The notes below the pieces were generated by a model. It ran no database searches and had not been told where the DNA came from. It was given only the letters and a program-made list of their open reading frames with translations. From positions 20,563,010 through 20,627,009 of the forward strand of contig JAULJL010000002.1 of NCBI GenBank assembly GCA_030761205.1: a stretch of DNA of 64,000 nucleotides. The letters run 5' to 3'. The DNA comes from Fremontodendron californicum. Lineage: Eukaryota; Streptophyta; Magnoliopsida; Malvales; Malvaceae. The translations under genes were made by a program, and so were the position numbers. Below are positions 47,823 to 58,603 of this stretch, piece by piece. Position 1 is the first letter of the stretch. Each line of letters begins with the position of its first letter.

Positions 47823-50054
47823 TGTTGGGAATACTCTACTTCGGGCTCATACAAAAACATGATAATCAAAGTGCAGCGAAAATAAACAAAGAAGCACCCG
47901 AAGTACAACATGATCTTAGGCTTGTGTTTGCATAGGTTTATAACATTCAAAAACAATTAAATCACCCATATGATTTAGAAGTTACTTACGTAAGATATCG
48001 TAACCTTAAGTTGCAGATCCTAATCTCGAATCCAAGATCTAGAAAGGTTCCAACTCGTCCAAGACCACAAGAAGCACAATTGTCCTTCCTCTAGAGCTAG
48101 TCCACACGAACAGCTGATGAATCCTTCTCTAAGGTATGGAGATTCACTTGTGCTAGCAAGTTGATCCTAAGATCACAATCAAAAGGTCTATATTCTTGTA
48201 TCTTTCTCCCTTAATCAATCTCACTCAACTAGGTAAAGAAGCGGCAAGAAGAATACCAAGAAAAGAGGAATTGCGGCAAGCACTAGGGAACTTAGGGAGG
48301 TTGCGATTTCACCTTTTTGCTAAGTAGGAGTTCTCTTCTTGAAACCAAACTTTTCTTAAGAAAAATCAGAATATCACAAGTAGAATAGAACTCACTTGGG
48401 CGGCTACAACCTCTAAATATGATTATATAGTGGCGCACACCCTAATCCTTATCTCTTATGCTTGGCCTGCCACCTGTTACTTGTTGCACAAGATTTTCAT
48501 TAATCCACTTGGACTTAAACTATTTAATTGAAAGATGGATCAATAGGCCCATTATATTATCTAATAATAATAATGGTCCAACAATCTTAATGCCTTAAGT
48601 TGGGCCAACCATCTTTAGTGGACCATCCTAAATTAGAATAGTCGCTTTGGACCCATTCTAATTTTATCATGCTTATTTATTGGATAGATTAATTTCTAAA
48701 CGAAAGTATTTTAATTCTCAATTAAATTTTCTTTCTCCTCATGAAACAATTCATGTCATTAATCTATTAATATCATCTCATGATATTATTCCAATATAGT
48801 ATAGTCAACTGCAATTCACTTTGCATATCTATGTGTCAAAGTCGACTACTACACTAGATAAGACTTCTTGATTCCTCTTATCTCATTAAGACATTGTCCT
48901 TGGATTTCTCAATATCAATTATATCTTAATTCATCTCAATTGAACTTCTTCAATTGAGTCCTTAATATAGATATTTTATTCCATTAAGTTTTACCTTAAT
49001 AGAATACCATGTTTAATCCATACATACATGTTCTTATGTGTATGACCCTCTAGGTTCCCAATATGTTGGCAATGGTTATAAGTTAATCACATTAAGTTGT
49101 TATCATAGATCAAGAGCGGGATCTAGCAACCCATCATGACCACCCAAATATTGTGAAGTCAGCTTGACCTTTTAGAACCTTTCAGCAACCAGCCTGTCAG
49201 TGTAATACAATCCTTTCACCATATATCCTGGATAGCGCATGAGCATGGTGCAGTGCCTACTCATGATCAATCCATATTCGTTTTTCATAACTTGATAATT
49301 AACCTTATGAATTTAGAGAAACAACTTTCTTCTAAATCCATTATGCTTTGGCCAAAGACTTAATCAAGTTAATCGTAGTCAAGAACAAAGGAGATATGTC
49401 TCCAATATCACAGGGAGTGGTGAATCCTCTTTGGATCACTCATTCATCTTCGTATGGTTCATGTCATACCCAATAACACCCTACCATAAGCATCCTCGTG
49501 TTAGGGACTCGTTCGTGATGAAATATAATTATGACACTCTCCATACAAGATGACCTGGTATCACAAGTCTGAGGACTAATTTACACGACTGGTACTAAGA
49601 GAACATTATCATAGACACTAGAGTGATATATTACCAAATAAAGTTCTCTTGGCGGGCCATGTTTAGTGAACTTGTTCAACAGACAAGCACCTATATGTTA
49701 TCCCAAGTATCCCATACTTCAACATGTATGAGATCGGTTGCTTACTTCATAAGTAAGAAGGCTTAACATATACTAGTCTTTGAGCATTGCCATGCCTCTT
49801 CTTGGCAATACTATGACCAGGAACAGTTTGAGGAACAAGGCTTTGATGAATAAGGATCTCATAATTATAACTCTTTATAATTCCTTTGCAAGGTCATTAT
49901 GTTCCATGGGCTTCATCCGATTAGTACTTAATAACTCTTATTATTGTACTAACACGAAGGAAAACCTTGTATCACTATAACCATAGTGAAGGGTATGCTT
50001 TATTGACTATGTATCCCAAGCTCAATCTGATTAGCTCTAGGGCATACACCAACA
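47823..50054 (-). mobile_element. Copia-type LTR, 2232 bp, copy 2
   Basis: Same termini and length as 31332-33563. The PPT follows at 50055-50066 (minus strand). The sequence after the PPT is less deleted than in copy 1. Confidence 0.85.
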
Positions 50055-50066
50055 ATCTCCCACCTG

Positions 50067-50897
50067 CACTAAGCCAATCACTAACGCATCCAATGCCGAA
50101 CTCTTTCGATTAGTAATTATGTCTCTACTAGGACATAGCTTTAAGTGCATCGAGAATATGCTTTGTCATATACATGATACTCTTATTATCAAGGTTAATA
50201 ATTCGGATCACAACAAGACCTAGTTTCCATACATATGGCTCAGTTGTATTTAAAACAACTATTGGAATCTACTTGTTAGCTAGTAGCTAATGATCCAAAT
50301 ATAACTCCTTTTACAAGCCAAAACAAAAGAGTTAGTCTTAAAAACCTTTAATATAAACGTGCAATCTTTTCAAGTATGGAACGTTTCCTACTAATTGCAT
50401 TTTTTTTAAAATGGCAATTTGTCATAACATCTTACCATTCAAAAGGTTATTAATAGCTCCCACTAAATCCTACATATTTTTAGGGACTAATTCAATAACA
50501 ATTCGAATTCCATATCACTAAGCTAAATGGTATTCAAATTACTTTGCAAGTTGTATAATATATAAGACTATGTTATAGAACTATTCTATAACTGATTTAT
50601 TTAAGAGGAAACTAAATATGCATGGCATCCTATGCCAGCAAAACAATATGTTTCAAAAACATAAATAAAATATCCTCAACATTTGCCTATAATGCCAATG
50701 AAAACATCAAATGTTTCTAAATAAATCCTAACTAAATAGTCTTATTAAAAAACCCATAAGATCGGCAAGCCTTGACGTAGTATCAAACTCGGTTGCCATC
50801 TTCATGGTTCAGCTTCACTACTCTTTCCTTTGGTCCCTACAATATGTCATACATATATAGTACCAAATTATAGGTATCATATACCAAGAGGAGTGAA
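50067..50897 (-). other. Copia 3' region without pol, copy 2
   Basis: Counterpart of 33576-34379. No pol motif is seen. It includes a ~34-bp segment near 50065-50098 missing from copy 1. Confidence 0.6.
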
Positions 50898-51753
50898 TCA
50901 AATTATACCTGAAGTTGAAACTCCTTTTAGCTTTTTTCCCTTGTTAGACTCAAGATACTCCTTGCAATTGTGCCTCCAAAGACCAGTTTTCCCACAATGG
51001 AAGCAAGCTTTGTTAGCATTATCCTTATCCTTTGCTTCCTTTGCAACACCATCATCAGGCTTCAAACTCTTTGAAGCAGGAGGTACATCCCATCTAGTCT
51101 TCCTTTTCTTCTTACCTTTTGGTTTAGAGGAAGAGACTAAATGGACAGATGACTTGTCCTTAACAATGGTTTGCTCGGCCTGTGTGAGCTTAATCAATAA
51201 CCCAGAAAAGGTTGCCTCCAAATTGTTCATGTTGAAGTTCAACACCAACTGCGAATAGCTCTCAGGCAATGAAGAAAAGATTAGATCAATGCTTAGATCA
51301 TGATCCATAACCCATCCAATCTGCTCCAATCGGGTAATATACCTTTCATCTTAAGCACATGAGGCCTCACTAGGCTTCCCTTTGACATCTTTGTTTGGAA
51401 CAATTCCTTTAGGATCTCAAATCTCTCAGTGCGATTCTCCTTAGCAAACAGTTCTCTAAGGTTAACGACGATTTCCTGAGCATTCATGGCCTCATGCTGC
51501 TTTTGGAGATCGTATGCCATACTAGCCAACATCACACATGTTGCTTGTACGAGATCATCTCTATGAACTCTATAGGCCACCCTCTCCTTTTTAGTTGCAT
51601 AAACAGCAGGCTCATCTGAATGGGCTCATCAAGAACATGAGCTTTCTTTTCCTGTGTCAAGACAAACTTAAAATTGCGAAACCAATCAACGAAGTTCAGT
51701 CTAGTTAACTTATTAGCATCAAGTATGCTTCTCAGTGATAATGCATTTGCCAT
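50898..51753 (-). pseudogene. gag: Copia gag, copy 2, frameshifted
   Basis: Same gene as 34380-35236 with the same two older frameshifts (near 51620 and 51330). The last frame (50898-51329) is intact here and includes the basic linker (SSKPKGKKKRKTRWDVPP) and the nucleocapsid zinc knuckle CFHCGKTGLWRHNC, C-x2-C-x4-H-x4-C. It stops about 20 residues later (VSTSGII). Nothing resembling copia protease or integrase follows, in keeping with a gag-only derivative. Confidence 0.85.
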
Positions 51754-52508
51754 TTTAGCGTTTATATCCTATATGAATCAAAACAATTAACAGTTGTAAT
51801 CATTTATGTCAGGTTTTAATCCTTAAAAGATTATTCTCATTATTTTAACAAAATAATAGCCCTCTTCTACTATTTCGAGAAATTTAACTCTTAAACTTCT
51901 TAATGAGCTAGGACCCCTTTCATTCCGGTATAACCTTGAGTGACTCAACAAGCTATGTTGAAACTAATTGAGTAGGTAACTTAGTTTACTAATTACATCT
52001 CTATGCAACTCCTAGATCCAAGTAGGTGACAACTCTTTGCCTAAATACATCATAAGCATTTCGCCTAACTATGCCTCTAAATGTCATGTGATCAAGTTTT
52101 ACGCATCCGAATAACATAACACCTAGTTGAGTAAGACCCACCTTCAGTAACTCAAACATGTTCATACATAAGTTTGACCTCGAGTGACTCAACAAGCCTC
52201 CGAATGGAAGAACTCTGGTTATCTTGTTATGATGGTGGAAGGTAACTTATCATGCGTAACATGGACTCAATATAATTTAATGAGGGATTTCATTTAACTT
52301 TTATATAGGTCTCATTGATTTGATACTTGATTGACATGCATAGCATTCATTCAATTACATACATCGCATATACATAATTCAAAATAAATCTATCACATGC
52401 AATCTACTAGGATGATTATGGACTTTATTCTAGTCTAGTTTCCTTGAGCCATTAGAAAACTAGTTGGTCAAATTCCTAGGGGCTACCATACATAATCTTT
52501 GAAAGCTT
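51754..52508 (-). other. Copia gag leader, copy 2
   Basis: Counterpart of 35237-35990, non-coding. Confidence 0.45.
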
Positions 52509-53044
52509 TGTTGGTAATCCTTGGTCGCTTCTTCTTGGCACCTTATCTCCTTACAAACTTGGAATTTATATAAATTATACTTCCTATCCTAAATCTAAAT
52601 CTATAAAGAATATAATAGTTACATTGCTTTATCAGAAACCTCGAGTTACAATCGAGGGGAGTTAGATGAGAAGAGAATTTACAACTCCGGAATGAAAAAG
52701 AGAAGGCAAGGTGCGTAGACCCTATTTATAAAATACCAATAAGAAAATTCAACCATACATTCCCTAGTCATACTAAGGTCTAGTCCATAACCATCCTTCA
52801 TGCATACATAATCATATTATAAGCATGAAATTAAAAACATGCACAGTCAATAGCACTTGGTGATCTTGTGTACTATTTGCATACAATGTCACCAAACAAA
52901 TTTAAGACAATTTATCAAATCATTCTAGCAATTTCGGTTCCAACTATTAAAACACTTTTAATAACATCTTAACAATTAAGAAGGCTCTCTTGAAATCGAT
53001 CTTTACCTAACTTTTAGGTTGCTTGTCTTAATTAGGACATAACA
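52509..53044 (-). mobile_element. Candidate ~535-bp LTR (minus), copy 2
   Basis: Same TGTT...AACA ends as 35991-36525, with TATAAATAG at 52722-52730 on the minus strand. Confidence 0.45.
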
Positions 53045-53190
53045 TTCTAGCATGCTTAAAAGAAATATCAATTGGCAACTTAGATAGGGTTGCCAGGGGC
53101 AATACATTTAATGAAGAACCATTATCTAGAAGCACCCTTGGTAGTATATGCCCCTTGCAAGTGGTTGTCATGTGAAGAGCCTTTGTGGAC
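53045..53190. other. Flank of the element C insertion
   Basis: Same unassigned sequence as 36526-36671, ending cctttgtggac directly before the LTR of element C. Confidence 0.45.
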
Positions 53191-53446
53191 TGTAGACACC
53201 GGATTTTATCCGGGTTTTATTTTTTTATTAAAAGAAAAAACAAACAAAAAAAGGAAAAATCAAAAAAATCAAAAAAATTGGATAATTCCGAAAATTAAAG
53301 GAAAAATAAAATAAATTTGGAATTAATAAAAAAAATGAAAAAAAAAAGTTTTGGTTGAAACAAACTACCTCTTTGGATTGAAATTGGACTCTAAAAAATG
53401 AGATTAAATTGAAATTCCTAATCCTAGTGGAACTAAATCTCTTCTC

Positions 53447-53453
53447 TATAAAA
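53447..53453 (+). promoter_or_regulatory. TATA box of the element C LTR
   Basis: TATAAAA in the context cttctctataaaaagaaccc, about 255 bp into the LTR. The same sequence is present in the 3' LTR at about 63917. Transcription would start some 30 bases downstream; this is inference. Confidence 0.65.
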
Positions 53454-54008
53454 AGAACCCAAGCACCACAATCAAAAACACATCAGAAAATATCAGAAAT
53501 CAAGGAGAGTTAGAAGCAATTATAGGTTTTTTTTTCGAAATAAAAAAAAAATATTTTTTTTGATAGAAAAAAAATCGAGAATTCAAAAGTGAGAGTTAGA
53601 GTTTGTTTCGAAAAAAATTCTTGATTAAGAAAAGTTGTGTTTTAATTAGAGGAAACACATACTAAAAGTTGGTGGCCATTCGACGACCGACGGAGTAGAT
53701 CGGAGGAGGTGAAGTTTCGAACTTCAATTTCAGATCTAGGAAATTCTAGAGAGATTCGGAAAAAACTAATTTGATATTTGAAAAGAGGAGATCGAAAGGA
53801 ATTTTTGGTGATTTTTCGGGATTTTTTGACCACCGGCACCGGCGGCGACGGTGACGGTGGCGGCGGCAGCGGCACCTCACCGGAATCTGGAAAAATCTGA
53901 GTTTGATGTTCTTGGTGTTCTTGAAGAATTATAGAGAAAAAGAAGATTTTTGATAAAAAAAAAAACAGGTAAAGTCTAACCAAACAAAAAAAAAAATTTC
54001 TTTTTAGA

Positions 54009-54088
54009 AACAGCAGGGGGGCCCGGACCAGCAGGCCCGCACGCGGCCCGCGTGGCCCGCGCCTGGGCTGGCCCCCCTCTTTGCTGTT
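54009..54088 (+). other. GC-rich stem-loop in the element C LTR
   Basis: AACAGCA (54009-54015) and GGGGGGCC (54016-54023) pair with TGCTGTT (54082-54088) and GGCCCCCC (54070-54077), leaving only a 4-base bulge. Inside, CACGCG (54040-54045) and CGCGTG (54049-54054) form a perfect 6-bp stem with a 3-base loop. The surroundings are strongly AT-rich. It lies downstream of the TATA box, so it should be in the RNA leader. Confidence 0.7.
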
Positions 54089-55408
54089 TGCCCCCTTGCT
54101 GTTGGGATATTTCTTTGTATTATTATTGCCTTGCTTTTACGTTTCATTCATTTTTTTTTATTTATTTATTTTTTTGTTTTGTCTTATTCATTTTTTGTCT
54201 TATTAAATTTTTGTTCTATTTGATTTTTATTTTATTATTTATTATTTATTTACTAATTATTTTCTTAAGTTTTTTGCAGGTTTTATATTATATTATTATT
54301 TATATATTAGTATATATTATATTTTTTATATTCTATTAGTATATCATATTACATATTATATTTCATATTTTATATTGTTATAATAATTATATATTTTAAT
54401 ATTATTAATTATTAATTTCTTTTTTTTAGATTAGATTGATTAATTTATTTGAAGAATAGTTATTTTTAAATAAATAAATTGAGATTTTTTCCAATGATGA
54501 AATTCAAAGAAATTACGAATGGTTAATTTTTGAGAAATTTCTAGGTGAGAAATTTCTCTTAAAAATTCTCCAGAATGAATGGAAGGATATTTTAAGAGAT
54601 TAATTTCAATACCAACAAAAATCAAAAATTTATTTTTTAAGAATAATTAATTTTCAATATCTTTTTTCTTAAAATTGGTTTTCCATAATAAATGCTTAAT
54701 TAAATTGAAGAATAAATTAAGATTTTTTCCGATGATGAAATTCAAGAAAGTTGCGAATGATTGACTTTTAAGAAATTTCTAGGTGAGAAAAATTCTCTTA
54801 AAAATTCTCCAGAAAGAATGGAAGAATATTTTAAGAGATGATTTTCGATATGAAAAATCACAATTTATTTTTCAAAACAAACATTAATAAAATATGGATA
54901 ATTTTTGGAAGATTAATTTAAGAGAAATAACTTGGCTAAATAATTCTAACTTTTCCGACGACGGAGCCTCTTCAATTGAACGAATGGTTTCTTTTGAATA
55001 CTCTCGAGGTGAGGAAACATTTTTTAGTAATTTCTCCAGAATGAATGGAAGGAAGATCTAAAAAATAATCTCTGATATTTTTAACTTTAACAATTAAAAT
55101 GAAAATAGGATAGACAAGACCATTTAATTAAGAGTTTTTAAGTATCACAAGACTAATTAGGTACTATCTCTTAGATAGGCGTTGTGAGGGTGCTAATCCT
55201 TCCTCACACGTAACCGTACTCCCGAACCTAGTTCTGATAAAGTAGACCAGAACCTATTCTTTTTAAGGTGCCTTAGTCAAGCTTAGGATTACTTTAAATA
55301 GAATAGATTCATAAAGGTGACTAATCACACCTAGATTAGATGATTAGTGGCGACTCCATTGATTTGCGTCTAGCATGCTGAATTCGTATTTGGCACGTTA
55401 TGACAGTT

Positions 55409-55427
55409 TGGCGACTCCACTGGGGAC
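55409..55427 (+). other. Primer-binding site of element C, tRNA-Arg-like
   Basis: TGGCGACTCCACTGGGGAC, starting 4 bases after the LTR. It is complementary to the 3' end of a plant tRNA-Arg (as I recall it, ...CCCCAGCGGAGTCGCCA) with about one or two mismatches. Tat/Ogre elements are known for a tRNA-Arg PBS. Confidence 0.75.
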
Positions 55428-56281
55428 ACTCGAGAGTCGAGCCATAGATTAGTCTTGTGATACTTTAGGTTTGAAATATTGGTCTTTAAGTGTTTAATTT
55501 TTATGTATTTATTTGTTTATCTATTTTTATTTTTATTTTTGATTTTGATTTTTGTTATTTGTACTAACAACTTTTGTTTCATTGTACATTTATGGGTAAA
55601 GGAAGGTTTGAATGTCCCTTCGCACACACGACACATCGCATATCATTAGGTCCTATACCCGGACTCGTCCCTTTTAGGAGGGGGTGAAGTACCTACGCCT
55701 CGAGAGGTGAAAACCTCCGCAACGGCTAGCGAAACACCTTCAGAATGTAAAGTACCAAAGTCTTTGAGAGGTGATAAACCTTCGCCATAACTTTGGAAAA
55801 TACTCTCACCCGAATTGAACCCTTCCGGTTGAAGCCTGTAATGGGTGAGGAATGGGGTGCCTTACTCATCCTACATGGATGATATTAAGGAGCAATTTGG
55901 GGACCTTTTTAGCTTGGTCAAGTATCCTAAACCCAGCATATAAACAATACTTAAGTGGCCAAACTTTAAGATAGAGCCATATCCAACCTTATATAGAGGA
56001 GGACCCAAACTTAAGACACATGAAGGGACACTTCTTACCCTATACTTTTTCATTAACATGATGCTTGTTTATCTGACACATTTGTTTTGCTGATATGCTC
56101 ACCATGATAATGTATTGCTTACACATGCTGTATTTTTATCTTTCCATAAGCTTTGCTGATATGATATCTAACTTCTTGTTTTCTTTCTCTCATTCTCTTT
56201 CTCATTGCATTCACATCATGCATCATACTAGATATCTTGCTGCATAACAATCTTTGATAAGAAGAATCTTTACTGTTATCC
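55428..56281 (+). other. Leader of element C
   Basis: Non-coding 5' UTR between PBS and ORF. It contains three partial repeats of a ctcgagaggtgaaaacctccgc-like block (about 55700-55800). It aligns with the reverse complement of 28200-28760. Confidence 0.65.
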
Positions 56282-58603
56282 ATGGAAATTCTAGTAAGAT
56301 CCGAGTATGCAAAGTTTGAATCCCAGAGTTGTTTGAAGTTAAGGTCTGAAAAGGTTCAGCGAAATAAAGGAGACTGTCTACCAGTTGGCTATGTGTCCAT
56401 ACTTCCCGAAGAGGTTCATCTAGACCTTACACAGAATGATCTTGCCGATTTAGTTGACATCTGGGGATCTTGGAAGAGGGAAAAACAAAAAATATTCCAG
56501 CAAAGATATGGCGACCTTGCATTACTCCTCGAAGTCACAGTAGACACCAACTTAATTCAGGCGATGGTATATTTCTGGGACCCTTCTTATAGATGTTTCG
56601 TCTTCAATGAGGTAGACATGGTACCCACTATTGAAGAATACTCTGCAATGCTTCGTTTTGACTATCGAGACCCAGATAAAGTCTACTTGAAAAATAAAAT
56701 AGGCTATCCCAGGAAAGTTGCTAGGATGTTGGGGATAAGTCTGTCTGAAGTGGACCATCACGTCATGGAGAAAGGTGAATATAGTTATATCACATGGGAT
56801 TTTCTGCGAGATTTCATTAGGGAGCATCTGAACGACGAAGAAGGTATGAAAGTAATGGCACTTGCCCTTTATGGGATGGTTGTCTTTCCCAAAATCTTGG
56901 GGCATATCGAGTTGGCCGTAGTAGACTTGGTTGATCAGATTGAGCACTGGTTAAATGTGGCACCAACAATATTGGCAGAAACTATCAGATCGTTGAATCA
57001 CTGTCGACGATTGGTAAATGGACGCTTTACTGGATGCATACAATTATTGTACATATGGATGAAAAGCCATTTTGAATGCATTAAGTCATACTTCACCTCT
57101 GACGTTCCCATTCAGGAATTCTGTAACAGTGTTTGGCCAAACCCAAAGACAAAACGCGTTTGGATGTCATTTTTTCGCAAGCTCAGAAGTCGAGAAGTTG
57201 TGTGGTTAGCTCATGGGATGAAGTTTGATTCTCTGTTGTATAGTTGTGAAAATCAACCTTGGGTACCTCTTCCAGGGCTATGGGGAGTCGTTAGTTACGC
57301 ACCTATTTTGGTCCTTAGGCAGGCTGGACATGAACAATTTATTTCTATGACACAAAGGCTCAACCTTTTGAAATTCTCTTATGCGGATGATGGGGCTTCA
57401 GAAAAGAAAGAAGATCTCGCCAAAGTCTGGAAACAAACCATCCGGGTCGACCAAGGTTGCATTTCGAGTGGTGTTACTACTGAGTATCTTGTGTGGCAAG
57501 CTAGGCGAGACAAAGATGTGGTACTTCCATGGAAGAGAAATTCAGATATCCCAGTTCAGCTCTCTCTGTCAGACTCAGTACTGGAATTTGAGTTAACCAA
57601 AAGAAAATCACGTGAAGAAGAGGATGAAATAGAGCAGGAAAACCAAAGATCGCGAGTGAAGATAAAGAGAATAGAAGACAGTCAATCTGAGCAAAAATTT
57701 CGTGAATTGGATCATGAATGCAAGGTATGGAAGACGGCCTTTGAGCGATTAGATGATTTGTTTTCGCAAAGGGTTTCGGAGCTTGAAGATATGGGAGTAG
57801 AAAATGAAGATATATGTTTGGAATACATGAAAAAGAAAGAGAAGTGCCAAGAGTTAACTCAGAAGCTCGAGAGAATGGAAAGGGAATATGGACAAAAGCG
57901 GGATTTCTTCAGGGATTTATTAGACCAGATTTGTAAAAGCACTCGCAAGGTAGAAGAAATGAACAACAGGATTAAAGGGTTGAAGGCAAATGTGCATCCA
58001 AGAGACATGAGAGGTCAACTGGGAGTACAAGTTATTGCTTTAGAGGGAACGGTTGAAGAATTTGGACATGATATTCAAGAGATGAAAGAACAGCTTTTGA
58101 AGATGGTTGAAAGTATTCCTCGAGAATATCCATCACCTTTGGATCGACCGCATCCGTTCGGTGGCTTTCATGATGAATCAAAACACCTAATTCCCAGTAC
58201 AAAGTCTTCTGATTGGATACCATTTCAGATACCTAAGGAAGAAACACCATGCTTCACATCGTCACCGCAGATTGGTCCGCACGCAGACAGATATCGTGGT
58301 GTCACTTCTCGACTAGTTTTTGGGCCTGTTAACCAGAAAAAACGATGTAGTAATCGGGATAGAACTCCTATTGATCCAATTCCAATGACTTACACGGAGT
58401 TACTTCCCCAGCTTTTTCAAGACAATTTCATCGGACCAATTTATCCGAAAGATTTAAAACCTCCTTATCCTAAAGGTCACGATGCCAATACTACCTGTGG
58501 TTATCATGTTGGAAATTCATGCCACTCTACGGAAAATTGTGAAGCTTTGAAGCGGAAAGTACAAAGTTTAATCAAAGCAGGGTTTTTGAGCTTCGAAAAG
58601 TAA
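56282..58603 (+). CDS. Tat-element protein: DUF7745-like head, coiled coil, gag-type zinc-knuckle tail
   Basis: 773 codons, uninterrupted, the longest ORF in the window. Residues about 35-380 resemble the plant DUF7745 / plant-mobile-domain family found in many retroelements (VYFWDPSYRCFVFNEVDMVP at 96-115, then TIEEYSAML). Residues about 430-630 are rich in Glu/Lys/Arg with a heptad-like pattern, probably a coiled coil. The tail matches the C-terminus of Tat gag: PIPMTYTELLPQLF, PPYPKG, then C739-x2-H742-x5-H748-x4-C753 and LKRKVQSLIKAG. The capsid-like gag domain normally before this tail is absent. Residue 747 is Cys where Gly usually precedes the His. Role unknown; RNA packaging or particle formation is inference. 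The first Met follows the leader and is the likely start. Confidence 0.8.
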   Translation: MEILVRSEYAKFESQSCLKLRSEKVQRNKGDCLPVGYVSILPEEVHLDLTQNDLADLVDIWGSWKREKQKIFQQRYGDLALLLEVTVDTNLIQAMVYFWDPSYRCFVFNEVDMVPTIEEYSAMLRFDYRDPDKVYLKNKIGYPRKVARMLGISLSEVDHHVMEKGEYSYITWDFLRDFIREHLNDEEGMKVMALALYGMVVFPKILGHIELAVVDLVDQIEHWLNVAPTILAETIRSLNHCRRLVNGRFTGCIQLLYIWMKSHFECIKSYFTSDVPIQEFCNSVWPNPKTKRVWMSFFRKLRSREVVWLAHGMKFDSLLYSCENQPWVPLPGLWGVVSYAPILVLRQAGHEQFISMTQRLNLLKFSYADDGASEKKEDLAKVWKQTIRVDQGCISSGVTTEYLVWQARRDKDVVLPWKRNSDIPVQLSLSDSVLEFELTKRKSREEEDEIEQENQRSRVKIKRIEDSQSEQKFRELDHECKVWKTAFERLDDLFSQRVSELEDMGVENEDICLEYMKKKEKCQELTQKLERMEREYGQKRDFFRDLLDQICKSTRKVEEMNNRIKGLKANVHPRDMRGQLGVQVIALEGTVEEFGHDIQEMKEQLLKMVESIPREYPSPLDRPHPFGGFHDESKHLIPSTKSSDWIPFQIPKEETPCFTSSPQIGPHADRYRGVTSRLVFGPVNQKKRCSNRDRTPIDPIPMTYTELLPQLFQDNFIGPIYPKDLKPPYPKGHDANTTCGYHVGNSCHSTENCEALKRKVQSLIKAGFLSFEK

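Larger units (their letters stand above)
36755..53274. repeat. Tandem segmental duplication, copy 2 (~16.5 kb)
   Basis: Copy 2 of the block at 20046-36754. Differences seen by eye: ~165 bp extra at about 40490-40655, ~385 bp missing at about 42100 (gag zinc modules), 21-22 bp missing near 44850 (leader), and ~34 bp extra at about 50065, besides scattered substitutions. Confidence 0.93.
53191..55405 (+). repeat. 5' LTR of element C
   Basis: 2215 bp from tgtagacacc to gttatgaca, with TG...CA ends. The 3' end holds the ggtgctaatcc / cccgaacc / gtggcgactcc blocks shared with the long LTR of element A. Confidence 0.92.

Noticed and set aside
53642..53983. 113-codon minus-strand ORF with a Pro-rich run
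   Set aside because: Antisense reading of the GC-rich triplet patch in the LTR.
54052..54339. 95-codon hydrophobic ORF in the LTR
   Set aside because: T-rich DNA always reads as Phe/Leu/Ile. There is no signal of selection or a known family.
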